Source: DASQFI01 sp963780895
Lineage (GTDB): Bacteria; Acidobacteriota; Vicinamibacteria; Vicinamibacterales; SCN-69-37
Direction: 5' to 3'
DNA length: 64,000 bases
Assembly: GCA_963780895.1 (NCBI GenBank)
Contig: CAWAEG010000009.1
Coordinates: forward strand, 62,001 to 126,000
Shown: positions 27,897-37,733 of the stretch, one piece after another
Numbering within the stretch: position 1 is the stretch's first letter
How the letters are laid out: each line of letters starts with the position of its first letter
Made by a program: the position numbers and the translations under genes
Notes under the pieces: generated by a model
What the model saw: the letters and a program-made list of their open reading frames with translations, nothing else
The model's database searches: none
What the model was told of the DNA's origin: nothing

Positions 27897-28376
27897 TTAA
27901 TGTGTTCGCGATCCCGCCGCCGTCGGCCGATGCGGCTCTGAAATCGCCGTCACCGTATTCGCCAGCAGCGTCACGGCTTCTTCACGCTGCCGGCCCGGCG
28001 TGTTGCGCGTCTGGCGCGCGACATCGGCGAGCGACAGGATGCCGATGAGCGATCCGTCGTCGGTCACCACCGGCAGCCGGTGAATCTGTTTTTCCGCCAT
28101 CACCCGTTCCGCCTGCACCACGTCATCGTCGGCGACGCACGTGCAAACCTCGTGGGCCATCACGCCTGCGAGCGGGATGTCGCTGAGCGGCTGGTTCTGG
28201 AAATGCGCCGCCATGCAGAGGTCGCGGTCGGTGACGACGCCGACCACGCGGCCGTCGCCGTCCACGACCGGGACGATGCCGCAGTCGTGCTCCCACATGA
28301 TCTGGGCCGCGGTGTTCGCGCGGTCCTGCAGGCGGCAGGTGTGAACAGGATGTGTCATGAGTTCGCTGACACGCAT
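27897..28376 (-). CDS. Tandem CBS-domain protein
   Basis: This 159-residue protein consists of two CBS domains. The first runs from MRVSELMTHPVHTC with IVPVVDGDGRVVGVVTDRDL (about 40-60); the second has VMAHEVCTCVADDD and IHRLPVVTDDGSLIGILSLADVAR (about 98-122). The pair would form one Bateman module binding an adenosyl ligand. No effector domain is attached. The C-terminal ~35 residues are unassigned. Confidence 0.9.
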   Translation of the reverse strand: MRVSELMTHPVHTCRLQDRANTAAQIMWEHDCGIVPVVDGDGRVVGVVTDRDLCMAAHFQNQPLSDIPLAGVMAHEVCTCVADDDVVQAERVMAEKQIHRLPVVTDDGSLIGILSLADVARQTRNTPGRQREEAVTLLANTVTAISEPHRPTAAGSRTH

Positions 28377-28533
28377 GTCGAGTTCCTTTCTTGGCCAGGC
28401 GGACGCGGCCGCAGGTCGCGGCGCACGAGCAGCCTTGCGAGTTGAGGGGGGCCCAAGCCCACTCTATCAAGTCGCGCCGGCGATGGCGCGACGAGTTTGG
28501 CGGTTCGTCGGGCCGAACGGGCTGGCGGGTGGA

Positions 28534-28872
28534 TTAGCCGGGCGGCCAGGCGAGCGGTCTGCCGCCGAGGACGTGCAGGTGGATATGGAAGACGGTCTGG
28601 CCGGCTTCGGCGTTGCAGTTGAAGACGGTCCGGTATCCACGATCGGCGTAGCCGCGTTCGGCGGCGATGGCCGCGGCGCGGCGGAGCATCTCGCCCGCCA
28701 GCGCGTCGTGGGATACGTTCAGATCGTTCAGCGTCGGGATGTGCGTCTTGGGGACCACCAGGACGTGCATGGGCGCCTGCGGATTGATGTCGTTGAACGC
28801 AATCAACCGATCGTCTTCGAACACCTTCGTCGCGGGGATTTCACCCGCGACGATTCGGCAGAACAGGCACAT
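28534..28872 (-). CDS. HIT family nucleotide-binding protein (HinT-like)
   Basis: This 112-residue protein starts MCLFCRIVAGEIPATKVFEDD and ends with the histidine triad VFHIHLHVLGGRPL; HVLVVPKTHI is the family's central strand. HinT proteins hydrolyse purine nucleoside phosphoramidates and related adducts. It follows the sigma-54 regulator on the same strand by 3 bases, so it may share its transcript. Confidence 0.95.
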   Translation of the reverse strand: MCLFCRIVAGEIPATKVFEDDRLIAFNDINPQAPMHVLVVPKTHIPTLNDLNVSHDALAGEMLRRAAAIAAERGYADRGYRTVFNCNAEAGQTVFHIHLHVLGGRPLAWPPG

Positions 28873-28875
28873 GTC

Positions 28876-31606
28876 TCAGGAATTCTGATCCGAAGACAGC
28901 CGCGTGACAAGGCCCTGCCGCCGGCGTTTCAGGAACAGGCCCTTGCGGGAGATGCCGAGCAGCTGCGCCGCATCGGCGACGCGGCCGCCGGACGATTCCA
29001 TCGCGTGCTCGATGAACTTCTTCTCGAGCTCGGCCAGCGCCTGCACCAGCGGTTGATCGATGCGGACGGTGACGGCCGGGACGGTGACCGACGCGTGCGA
29101 CGTCGGCCGTGAGTTCCAGGCCTCGGCGATTTCCGGCGCGAGATCTCCGGCGCCCAGCGTCTGTCCATCCGCGGCCAGCGCGACGACGCGCCTGATCTCG
29201 TTGGCGAGCTGCCGGATGTTGCCGGGCCAGTCGAAGAGCAAGAGCGCGGCGATGAAGTCGTCGCCGGGCCGCAGGCCGGTCCGCTGGCATTCGCGGCTGA
29301 ATCGATCGAGAAACAGCGCGGCGAGCGCGGGAATTTCGTCTTTCCGTTCGCGAAGCGGCGGCAGGTTCAGGCGTGCGACCCCGACGCGATAGAAGAGGTC
29401 GCGCCGGAAGCGGCCCTGATCGACGAGATCATCCAGGTCCGCGTTCGTCGCCGCGACGACGCGCACCGAGACGCGCTGGGGACGGACGTCGCCGACCGGG
29501 TGCACCTCACCGCTTTCGAGGAAGCGCAGGAGTTTGGGCTGGGTGGCCAGGTCGAGGTCGGCCAGCTCATCGAGAAAGACGGTGCCGCGCTCGGCCGCGC
29601 GGAGCACTCCGGGAAACGAGTCCATCGCGCCGGTGAACGCGCCGCGGCGATGGCCGAACAGCTGGCTCTCCACGAGATCGCGTGGCATGGCGGAGCAGTT
29701 GAACGGCACGAAGGGCCCGCGCTTGACCTGGCTGTATTGATGGATCAGTCGCGCAATGATTTCCTTGCCCGTGCCGGTCTCGCCGGTGATGAGGACCGGC
29801 AGGTTCGTCGAGGCGAGCCGCACCGCGATGCGCAGGAGCTCGACCATCCGCGGCGATCGAAAGACGGTGTCGTCGCCGTCCTGCACGAGCGTCCGCGGCC
29901 ACAGATTCTGCTCGTCGTCTTCGGATTCCGTGTCCGCGGTCCGGTTGACGGCCGCCTGCGTCAGATCGGCGAGGCCCTTCAGCAGGGTGATTTCCTCGAT
30001 CGTGTGCGCATCGCGGACATGGATCGACACGCGCCGGTCGGATCCGTGAAGCCGGATCCGAAACACGCCGTTGGGATCGATGTCGGAGACGCTGGACGGC
30101 TCGGGCTGATATTCGCGCCCGGACTCGCTCTGGATCTCGACCCGCGCGTTGAGCGACGTGCTCTGGAGGATCGCGGCGATCCGATGCGCCATGAGATCGA
30201 TGGAGTGTCCGGCGCCGAGAATCGTCGCGACGTCGTTCAGCAGCAGTGCGGTGTCGGTCAGGTCGCGGCTCGGGCGCTCGACGGCGACGGTCGATTTCAG
30301 CGTACGGCTGATGTCGCGCCGATCGCGCTCGATCCAGGACTCGTGATAGCGGTGGCCGATGGCGCGGCACGCGGCGAGCGCGCGGTCGTAATGCACCTCG
30401 CCTTTGGCCGCGTCGCCGCGCAGGCTGAAGCAGAGCGCCTTGGATGCTTCGAGGACGATCAGCGGATCGACGGCGCCGCGCGGGCAGGAGCGGACGGCGG
30501 TCGCGAGAGCGGCATCCGCGCCGCCGTGTTTGCCCAGTCGTGCGAGCGCCCGCGCCTTCGCACAGAGCAACGAGGTGCGCACGGCTTTGAACTGCCGGCG
30601 TGCCAGCTCGGGGTCGGCCGCGTCGGCGACGGCCACCACCTCGGTCGAGTCTCCGATGGCTTCGAAGTAGGAGCACCGGGTGACGTCGATTGGCGAGGTC
30701 GTTCCAAGATCGAGCAGGCACCTTGTCGGCTGAAGCGGTGGACTGGCATTGCGCCAGCAGAGCGCGGCATTCTGCGGTGCGTCCCTGACAAAGTTCGACC
30801 AGCGCGAGGTTGTCGAGCGCGGCAAGCTTGACGTAAGTGGCTTGACCAGCGGATTTGAGAACAAAGTCGAGGTAATCGCGCGCCTTGGCGAAATCTCCGG
30901 AATGCGCCGCATTGAGCGCTAAGTTGGTTGCGGAACCCAGCTTGTAGGTCGAGAATCCCGCAGAATCGGCTCGCTCGAAACATCGCTCACCCATTTGCCT
31001 TGAGTGAACAAGGTTTCCCGTTACCGAAGCCAGCGAGGCCTCGACCAGATCAACCGAACAAACCAATGCAGGATCTTGGACGTGACCGGAAAGCTGACGG
31101 GCAATTCCAAGGTGTCTGTGCGCATCCGAGCACCGCCCTCGGCACCCCTCAAGACGCGCCACGGCCAAGTGAAGGCCGGCAAGTGAGCGCGCGTCCCCAC
31201 TTAGGCATGCCAATTGACGCAGCCGAGTCAGCGCCGGAACCACTTCCTCCGGAGCCTGGAAATCCGTCTCTCTTACGAACAGGTTGAACGCGACGTTGAA
31301 CTGAACGGCTGCGGCGCTGCGTCGGGACCCTTCAACCGCAAGCTTCAGTGTAGCGATTGAATCCACGGCGTTCCCCGAGTCAAACAACGCTTTTGCCCGA
31401 AGTACGAGCAACCGAACGGTTGATTCGGCGTCGAGGTTCCAGCTGTCTGCTGATTCGCAATACTCAAGAGCGCTTTGTACTTGCCCCGCGCGATAAAGAG
31501 CTTCCGCACGTGACACATGCTCGTCGGGCGAACCAATGCTTTCGTGGTTCGGGAGGTGCAAATGGCGGGTGGTTCTCCGTCCCGCTCCGTCAGCTTTGTC
31601 AGCCAT
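28876..31606 (-). CDS. TPR-containing sigma-54-dependent transcriptional activator, one frameshift
   Basis: After removing one base near 30718 this is a ~909-residue protein. Residues ~25-420 are TPR-like helical repeats (AEALYRAGQVQSALEYCESA; ALCFSLRGDAAKGEVHYDRALAACR). A GAF-like segment lies around 430-560. The AAA+ core (about 600-820) has Walker A GETGTGKE, the sigma-54 loop GAFTGA and VFLDELADL as Walker B. The C-terminal Fis-type HTH reads RVADAAQLLGISRKGLFLKRRR. It should drive promoters with -24/-12 elements. There is no receiver domain, so input probably comes through the TPR/GAF part. By eye the 5' third is lower in GC than the rest, with the change close to the frameshift. Confidence 0.87.
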
Positions 31607-31710
31607 CGTGTCCGGTCCCAGAACGTCCGATTGGGATCCGGGACGATATCAAACCTTGACGTGCGCCGACAGCAAATGTCTGGGCAGGTCCAAAATGCGG
31701 CGGAAATCGT

Positions 31711-33646
31711 TCAGTGAATGCGGGATCCAGGCCTCTCCGTTGGCCGGCTATCTTGGCGAGGTTCTTTTTGTCCTGAAGGACTTACAGCCGCGGCAAAGAG
31801 GGTCGCAGCACTCTCCAGCATTCGCTTGTGATCGTTATTGAAAGGGTCACTGCCGTAAGCGGTGATGACGCCAATCGGCGTCAACACAGGACCATTCAGA
31901 ATCGGAACTGCCAGGGCGTACCGCAGAGGTACCGAGAAAGTTCGCGCGACTGGTCCCAATTCGAGTGCCGCGTTCGAATTCAACACGGCGTGTTTGTGAG
32001 CGTGTGCCCAGCCAGAAATCCGATCGCCGATGGCGATCGTAAGCCCTTCGATGGTTGAGGTGCCGACGCCTGAACAGGCGATTACAGCGAGTTCATTCTT
32101 GTCATTCGGAACGAATAGGGTCAGAGTAGCAGCCGGGATAACTCTTCGAAGGTGTCTAAACAAAACGTCGGCCGCGTCCGTGACGGACGCCGTTAACGGC
32201 AGATCTCGACGAAGTTCGTTAAACTCCCGTTCTTCAGCAGTAGTCGCAGCGATCACGTCGAGCTGAGACGGAGACAGAACCGGCGCTTCGGCGCCCGGAG
32301 TCACCAAGCTCTCCTCGGCGTCCATCCGCTCAAGACGGTCAAGGATCCGTAGGAACTCATCCACGACCCACGGATCGTACCAAGTTCCCCGTCTCTCGCG
32401 CAGCACTTGTTCGGCATGCTGGCGAGTGTACCTTGGCCGGTATGGCCGGTCGGATGTGAGCGCATCATAACAATCGACTACGGAAAGAATTCGGGCACCG
32501 AGCGGGATGTCATGAGCCCGAAGTCCTTCAGGATATCCCGAGCCATTCCAGTTCTCATGATGATGCCGAACGATGGGTTCGACTGGATAAGGAAAATTGA
32601 TTGACTTGAGAATGTCCGCGCCGACTGCTGCATGCACCTTCATCCGCTCAAACTCGGCCGGAGTCAGCGGTCCTGGTTTATTTAGGATGTACCTCTGGGA
32701 CCGCGAGCTTGCCCGTGTCATGTAGCAGTGCCGCCGCTCTCAGAGCGTCTAGCTGTTTTGGATCCTTAATCCCCAGGGCCTCCGCAAGCGTCATCGTGTA
32801 ACGCTGTACGCGTCGAATGTGACCATGAGTCACCTGGTCCTTGGCGTCGATGGCAAGCGCCAGAGCTTCGATAGTTGACAGGAACACTCTGTTCAGTTCG
32901 GCAACCTTCTGGCGTTCCGACTCGACCCTTTTGTTTGACCATTGGTACGCCAAGAAAAGAAGAATCAATAAAGGAATGATCGCGGCAACGAAAATTGGGT
33001 CGACGGTCCGCGTGTTATATACGAGCAGAGCACCGATAGAACCGCCGGCGCCATAGTTCACAAGCAGGTCGCGGCAGTACTTCGTCCAGAGCTCATACGG
33101 ACGCATCTGCCGCTGAAGAGCGATCGCAATTGTCAAAAGCCAGCTAATCAGGAAGAAGTAGACGGTTGTGAAGATCGCGAGCTTGGCAACAAACCAGAAG
33201 TCCAGCTTCGTAACCGCTGGGTCGGTCTCAAACAGCGGCGTGATGCCTGCAATTTGGGCGGCGAGCCAGACAGCGACAGGACCAGCGGAGGCGTTAAAAA
33301 TAATTTGTTTCCATTGAATGCGCCGCGAAAAACGGAGCCGCAGCGACATGAACAGCGCGTCAATCAGGATAAGGACCGTTCCACCGGCCGCACCGAAGAG
33401 AAGCGTGCCCGCAATGACGAACGTCTCGGAAATCGAAATGCTGATACTGACGTTGGGCAGCGTAACCGGGATCAGGCCACTGACAACCGTGAGCGCGACT
33501 AGCGAGAACCACTGAACGCGAAAGTCCGGGCCTTGATTGACGAGCTCAAACGTACTGAGAGAAACCACCACCGCGCCGACAGCGGCGACGACGGCCACAT
33601 ATGTGGAGAGAGTGCCTGAAGGAGGCGATCCTGGGGAATCCGACAT
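31711..33646 (-). CDS. Membrane HD-GYP phosphodiesterase with C-terminal GAF domain, one frameshift
   Basis: This is ~644 residues after repair. Residues 1-230 hold about eight TM helices resembling a MASE-type sensor. The HD-GYP domain (about 255-440) has LRAAALLHDTGKLAVPE, then in the next frame YILNKPGPLTPAEFERMK, HHHENWNGSGYPEG and VVDCYDALTSDRPYR. A GAF domain (about 480-630) ends the protein. One extra G near 32692 (GAGGTAC for GAGTAC) splits it. HD and GYP motifs are intact, so it probably degrades cyclic di-GMP. GAF after, rather than before, HD-GYP is less usual. Confidence 0.87.
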
Positions 33647-33952
33647 GCTGGCGGTTAAGTTCCAAGCGGCTGCCGGATTGGGACGTCAGCTTGGCAACCA
33701 GCTAGCTCCAGACAATTATTCGGCTCTTCATTTCACACCCACTAGTCCGATTCGAGGGCTGGGGAGCGATCGAGGCAGGTCTAACCCAAAAGGCGTGCCG
33801 ATGTAATTACAGAAAGGTAGGCGGTGCTAACTTGTTGGATCTGAGTGATTAAGCGCCAAGATGACCCGAAGGCTTGATTACTTAGCTCCAGATAACGATC
33901 TCTTTTGTCACCATACTCGCCTCGGCCTTACAAAACTGCTCATGGTTCGAAT
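33647..33952. other. Gene-free AT-richer spacer between S8 protease and HD-GYP gene
   Basis: 306 bases with clearly lower GC than the window average. It must hold the 3' end signals of the protease gene and the promoter of the HD-GYP gene, both minus strand. I see no convincing hairpin with a T-run and no strong -35/-10 pair. Confidence 0.5.
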
Positions 33953-35686
33953 TTAGTACCAAGGGTCGTCTTCGCGAACCGCACCGCCCCAAATCATTCC
34001 GCCACCCCAAATCATTCCCCCGCCCCAAATCATCCCCTCGCCCGAAATCGACTTGCCGCCCCAAATCATGCCGTCGCCTGAGATGGCTTCGCCGCCCCAA
34101 ATCATTCCGCCGCCCCAGATCATTCCGCCACCCCAGATCATCCCGCCGCCCCAGATCATCCCGCCGCCCCAGATCATTCCGCCACCCCAGATCATTCCGC
34201 CACCCCAGATCATTCCGTTGCTCCAGACTGATCCGTCGACGAAATACAATTGACCGGCGTGGACTTCTTCTCCTCCAATGACGTTCCACGGCTGGAGTTG
34301 GGTGCCCTTAGCCTGGACAAGTGCGGCAGCCAGCGCGACGTTCACACTGCCTGCGCCTTGTTCGGCCAGACCGTAACCAGGGACAAACTGGGCGGAGATC
34401 TGCAAGGCGAACTTGGCCTCGCGCGGAGTCAGCTTCGGTTGGGCTTGGAGGATCTGCGCCACTGCGCCAGAAACTACGGCCGCTGCCATGCTAGTTCCCG
34501 ACAACTTGAGGTAGGTCCCACCGGCCGACCCGTACATCCGTCTCTGTGGGTGGTCCCGCCACAACGAACTGCTCTCTGAGATAGCGGCCACGATGGCGTT
34601 TCCAGGCGCTACAACGTCTGGCTTCATCTGCCATGATTCGGGCGAATCCGGCGATCCCACCGGCCCGCGCGAGCTGAACGTCGCCAGAATGTCATCCGAT
34701 CGCTCGACCGTGCCGCGCGTATTCAGTGCGCCAACCGTGAGCGCTCCGGGCGTGTAACCTGGCGAAATAATCGCCCCCACGATCGGCGTGCCATCCTCGA
34801 GCTTGCCCAGATTGCCCGCCGACGCGACGACGACGAGCCCGGCGTCCACCGCCTGCTCGACGGCCTTCGCCATCGGGTCATCCATCGGTGACCCGGACGC
34901 GGGATGGCCGAGCGACAGGTTGATGACGCGAATCTTGAATTTGTCCCTGTTGGCGATCGTCCACTCGATCGCCTCGAGCACGTCCGAGACGTACCCCGAT
35001 CCGTCTTCGCCCAGGACCTTCAGGCTGATCAGGTGCGCGCCCGGCGCCATGCCGACGTACTCGCTGCCTTCGGCCGTCCGGCTGCCGGCGCCGCTGCCCG
35101 CGATGATGCTCGCGACGTGTGTGCCGTGCCCGTACGCGTCGGCTGCGTCAACTTGCTCGGCGTTGAGCTCGCCACGGAAATCGAGCGACAGCGCCAGCCG
35201 ATTCGCCAGATCCGCGTGCCGTGCGATGCCCGAATCAATGACCGCGACGCCGATGCCCTTGCCCGTGATTCCGCTGAAGTTCCCCGACTTGCCGGCCGCC
35301 TTCCAGAGCTGGCTGGCGCCCGTCGACTGCGCCGTCACCCCGCTCATCCCGACGACGCGGTCGTCCTGCGAAAGCGCCGCGACCTTGGCGTCGAGCGCGA
35401 GCAAACGGATTTGATCCGCCGACCCGCTCAGGACGGCTCCCGACCCGAGACGCTTCTCGACCCGCACCCGGTACGTCGCGGCCAGACGGTTCACCTCCGC
35501 CTGGGGCCCTTCGTACACGACATCCAGCCGGGCGGCGCCCGCCGCAAGCTGGTGCTCGAGCCCTCGTGAGAGCTTCGCCCGATGCTGTGCCGTGGCCGGT
35601 AGCGGTGCCGCAAGGATTCCCGCCACCAGGCCGATAAACGTAATCAGCCGGGCGCGGTCGACCGTGGGGAACGGTAGGCGACTCAT
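33953..35686 (-). CDS. S8 family serine peptidase with 13 C-terminal GMIWGG-type repeats
   Basis: This protein has 577 residues from the ATG at 35686, which begins a signal peptide (MSRLPFPTVDRARLITFIGL...APLPATAQ). A longer opening lacks this. A propeptide-like region (~30-110) precedes the catalytic domain (~125-455), with Asp in VAVIDSGIARHADL, His in YGHGTHVASI and Ser in LSGTSMAAAVVSG. The last ~90 residues are hexapeptides: seven GMIWGG, EAISGD, GMIWGG, KSISGE, three GMIWGG, then AVREDDPWY. Subtilases of several soil phyla carry comparable W-G repeats such as SIVWG; their role is not established. Surface retention or a stacked strand fold is possible. It lies in a lower-GC stretch. Confidence 0.93.
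   Translation of the reverse strand: MSRLPFPTVDRARLITFIGLVAGILAAPLPATAQHRAKLSRGLEHQLAAGAARLDVVYEGPQAEVNRLAATYRVRVEKRLGSGAVLSGSADQIRLLALDAKVAALSQDDRVVGMSGVTAQSTGASQLWKAAGKSGNFSGITGKGIGVAVIDSGIARHADLANRLALSLDFRGELNAEQVDAADAYGHGTHVASIIAGSGAGSRTAEGSEYVGMAPGAHLISLKVLGEDGSGYVSDVLEAIEWTIANRDKFKIRVINLSLGHPASGSPMDDPMAKAVEQAVDAGLVVVASAGNLGKLEDGTPIVGAIISPGYTPGALTVGALNTRGTVERSDDILATFSSRGPVGSPDSPESWQMKPDVVAPGNAIVAAISESSSLWRDHPQRRMYGSAGGTYLKLSGTSMAAAVVSGAVAQILQAQPKLTPREAKFALQISAQFVPGYGLAEQGAGSVNVALAAALVQAKGTQLQPWNVIGGEEVHAGQLYFVDGSVWSNGMIWGGGMIWGGGMIWGGGMIWGGGMIWGGGMIWGGGMIWGGEAISGDGMIWGGKSISGEGMIWGGGMIWGGGMIWGGAVREDDPWY
33983..34216 (-). repeat. 13 tandem 18-bp coding units (GMIWGG array)
   Basis: On the + strand the unit reads GCCGCCCCAGATCATTCC, with variation mostly at synonymous sites (CCG/CCA, CAG/CAA, ATT/ATC). 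Units 8 and 10 are diverged (EAISGD, KSISGE). All units are exactly 18 bases, so slippage would add or remove whole repeats without breaking the frame. Confidence 0.93.
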
Positions 35687-35996
35687 TTTATGCGTCCTGA
35701 ACGCTAAAGACACCGAAGTGGGAGAACCGCGCGCCACTTACGAGCATGTACTGTACCAACGAATCTGTATTACAAAGCTTGGATTTCCGCTTAGTTCTTG
35801 AGCAGAAACCACTTGGAGCCTGCCTGATCACCGACAAATCCGGAAGTTTGATCACAAAACCGAAAGCCGAATCACGGACTTGGAATTCCCGGGAAACGCG
35901 CCAGCCCCGGTTTTTTGAGGCAAGAGCCGCAGAGTCTAGTCGAAACCCACGCTTTTTGAAAGCGGATTGCAGAACCGTCGGAAACGAGGTCCAGTT

Positions 35997-37733
35997 TTGA
36001 AATCCAGCCGTCTGCTGGCGCTTGCGCTCGTGGTCGTCGCGATCAGCGCGGGCCTCTACTGGGCCCGCACTGGCCGATCCACCGACAGATCCGTCAGCCG
36101 CGGACCCGAGGTCGGCGGACGGCTCCTCGCGTCGTACAGCTCCGAGCCCAAGAGCTTCAACCGCCTCGTCTCGACGCTCGGCGCCGACGAGCTGATCTCC
36201 CGGCTCACGCAGACGACGCTCGTGCGTGTGAACCGTGCGTCGGGGGAGGTCGAGCCGCGGCTCGCACGCGAATGGTCGTCGTCGGCCGACGGCCTGACCT
36301 GGACCTTCAAGCTTCAGGAAGGCATCACCTTTTCAGACGGCACCGCGTTCACCTCGTCGGACGTGCTCTTCACGTTCGCGGCGCTGTACGACCCGCGGGT
36401 GAAGAGCGGGATGGCGACGACCCTCTCCGTCAATGGCCGGCCGCTCGAGGTGAAAGCGCTCGACGCGCACACCGTCACGATCAAGTTCCCGTCGGTGTTC
36501 GGGCCAGGGATCACGTTGTTCGATACGCTGCCGATCCTGCCGAAACACAAGCTGCAGGCCGCGCTCGACGCCGGCACGTTCCGCGACGCCTGGAGCGCGA
36601 CCACGGCGCCGTCGAGCATCACCGGGCTCGGCCCGTTCGTCCTGAAGTCGTATTCGCCCGGGCAGAGTCTGCTCTTCGAGCGCAATCGCCGTTTCTGGAG
36701 ACGCGACGACCAAGGCCGGACGCTGCCGTATCTCGACGAAATCCAGATCGACATCATTCCGGACATGAGCGCGCAGGTCCTGCGACTCGAGTCCGGTACG
36801 GCCGATCTCATCAGCGATTCCATCCGGCCCGAAGATCTCGCCGCGTTCCGGAAACAGGAAGCGAACGGCGTCGTGAAACTGGCCGAAGCGGGCATCAGCA
36901 TCGACCCCAACGTGCTCTGGTTCAATCTGAGGCCCGGCACACCGGCCGCGAACGGTCGGCCCTGGCTTCAGGACGAAGCGCTGCGGCACGCGATTTCGTA
37001 CGCGGTCAACCGGCAGACGATTGTCGACACGGTCTACCTGGGCGCCGCCGTGCCGATTTTCGGTCCCGTGACACCTGGCTACGGGGACTGGTACCTGCCT
37101 GACTTACCGCAGACCAAACACGATCCAGCGAGAGCCCGGACGCTGCTCCGGTCGATCGGCATTGCCGACCGGAACGGCGACGAACTGTCCGAGGACGCGG
37201 CCGGCAAACCCGCGCGGTTTTCGATATTGACCCAGAAAGGCAGCACACAACGCGAACGGATCGCCGCGATCGTGAAAGAACAGCTCCGAATCGTCGGACT
37301 CACCGCCGACGTCGTAGCCGCCGACCCAGGCTCGCTGTTCGCGCGCTTCCAGAAGGGCGACTACGATTCGATCCTGTTCTACGCGCCCGTCGATTCGGTC
37401 GATCCGGCGCGGACGCCCGAGTTCTGGATGAGCGCGGGCCCGTTCCACTTCTGGAATCCGAATCAGCCCCGGCCCGCGACCGACTGGGAAGCGACGATCG
37501 ACGACCTGATGCGGCAACTGACCACGACGCTCGATGGCGCCAAGCGGCGGCAGCTCTTCGAGCAGGTGCAGCGGCTGGTGTCGGCGCATCTTCCGGTGCT
37601 GCACTTCGCCGCGCCGAAAGTCACGATTGCGATGAGCGCGCGGCTGCACGGCGCGATGCCGTCGGTCTTCGACCCGCCCGTCTTGTGGAACGCCGAGGTG
37701 CTGTCCCTTTCAGGTCCGCCCGGCGGGAAGTAG
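35997..37733 (+). CDS. ABC transporter substrate-binding protein, family 5 (peptide-type)
   Basis: This protein has 578 residues, taken from a TTG at 35997 with GAGG about 9 bases upstream, giving MKSSRLLALALVVVAISAGLYWA, a signal or anchor. An in-frame TTG at 35967 has no ribosome site. SBP_bac_5 features are clear: ASYSSEPKSFNRLVSTLGADEL, LAREWSSSADGLTWTFKLQEGITFSDGTAFTSSDV, ALRHAISYAVNRQTIVDTVYLG, and a C-terminal RQLFEQVQRLVSAHLPVLHF. It captures peptides or similar solutes for the two permeases that follow. The next gene's GTG overlaps its stop (TAGTG). The 258 bases upstream are AT-rich and gene-free. Confidence 0.92.
   Translation: MKSSRLLALALVVVAISAGLYWARTGRSTDRSVSRGPEVGGRLLASYSSEPKSFNRLVSTLGADELISRLTQTTLVRVNRASGEVEPRLAREWSSSADGLTWTFKLQEGITFSDGTAFTSSDVLFTFAALYDPRVKSGMATTLSVNGRPLEVKALDAHTVTIKFPSVFGPGITLFDTLPILPKHKLQAALDAGTFRDAWSATTAPSSITGLGPFVLKSYSPGQSLLFERNRRFWRRDDQGRTLPYLDEIQIDIIPDMSAQVLRLESGTADLISDSIRPEDLAAFRKQEANGVVKLAEAGISIDPNVLWFNLRPGTPAANGRPWLQDEALRHAISYAVNRQTIVDTVYLGAAVPIFGPVTPGYGDWYLPDLPQTKHDPARARTLLRSIGIADRNGDELSEDAAGKPARFSILTQKGSTQRERIAAIVKEQLRIVGLTADVVAADPGSLFARFQKGDYDSILFYAPVDSVDPARTPEFWMSAGPFHFWNPNQPRPATDWEATIDDLMRQLTTTLDGAKRRQLFEQVQRLVSAHLPVLHFAAPKVTIAMSARLHGAMPSVFDPPVLWNAEVLSLSGPPGGK

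Noticed and set aside
29500..30831. 443-codon + strand frame opposite the sigma-54 activator
   Set aside because: Antisense shadow: the AAA+ motifs, GAFTGA loop and Fis HTH are on the minus strand.
33983..34216. CRISPR array
   Set aside because: The 18-base repeats are contiguous without spacers and translate as regular hexapeptides at the end of an intact protease.
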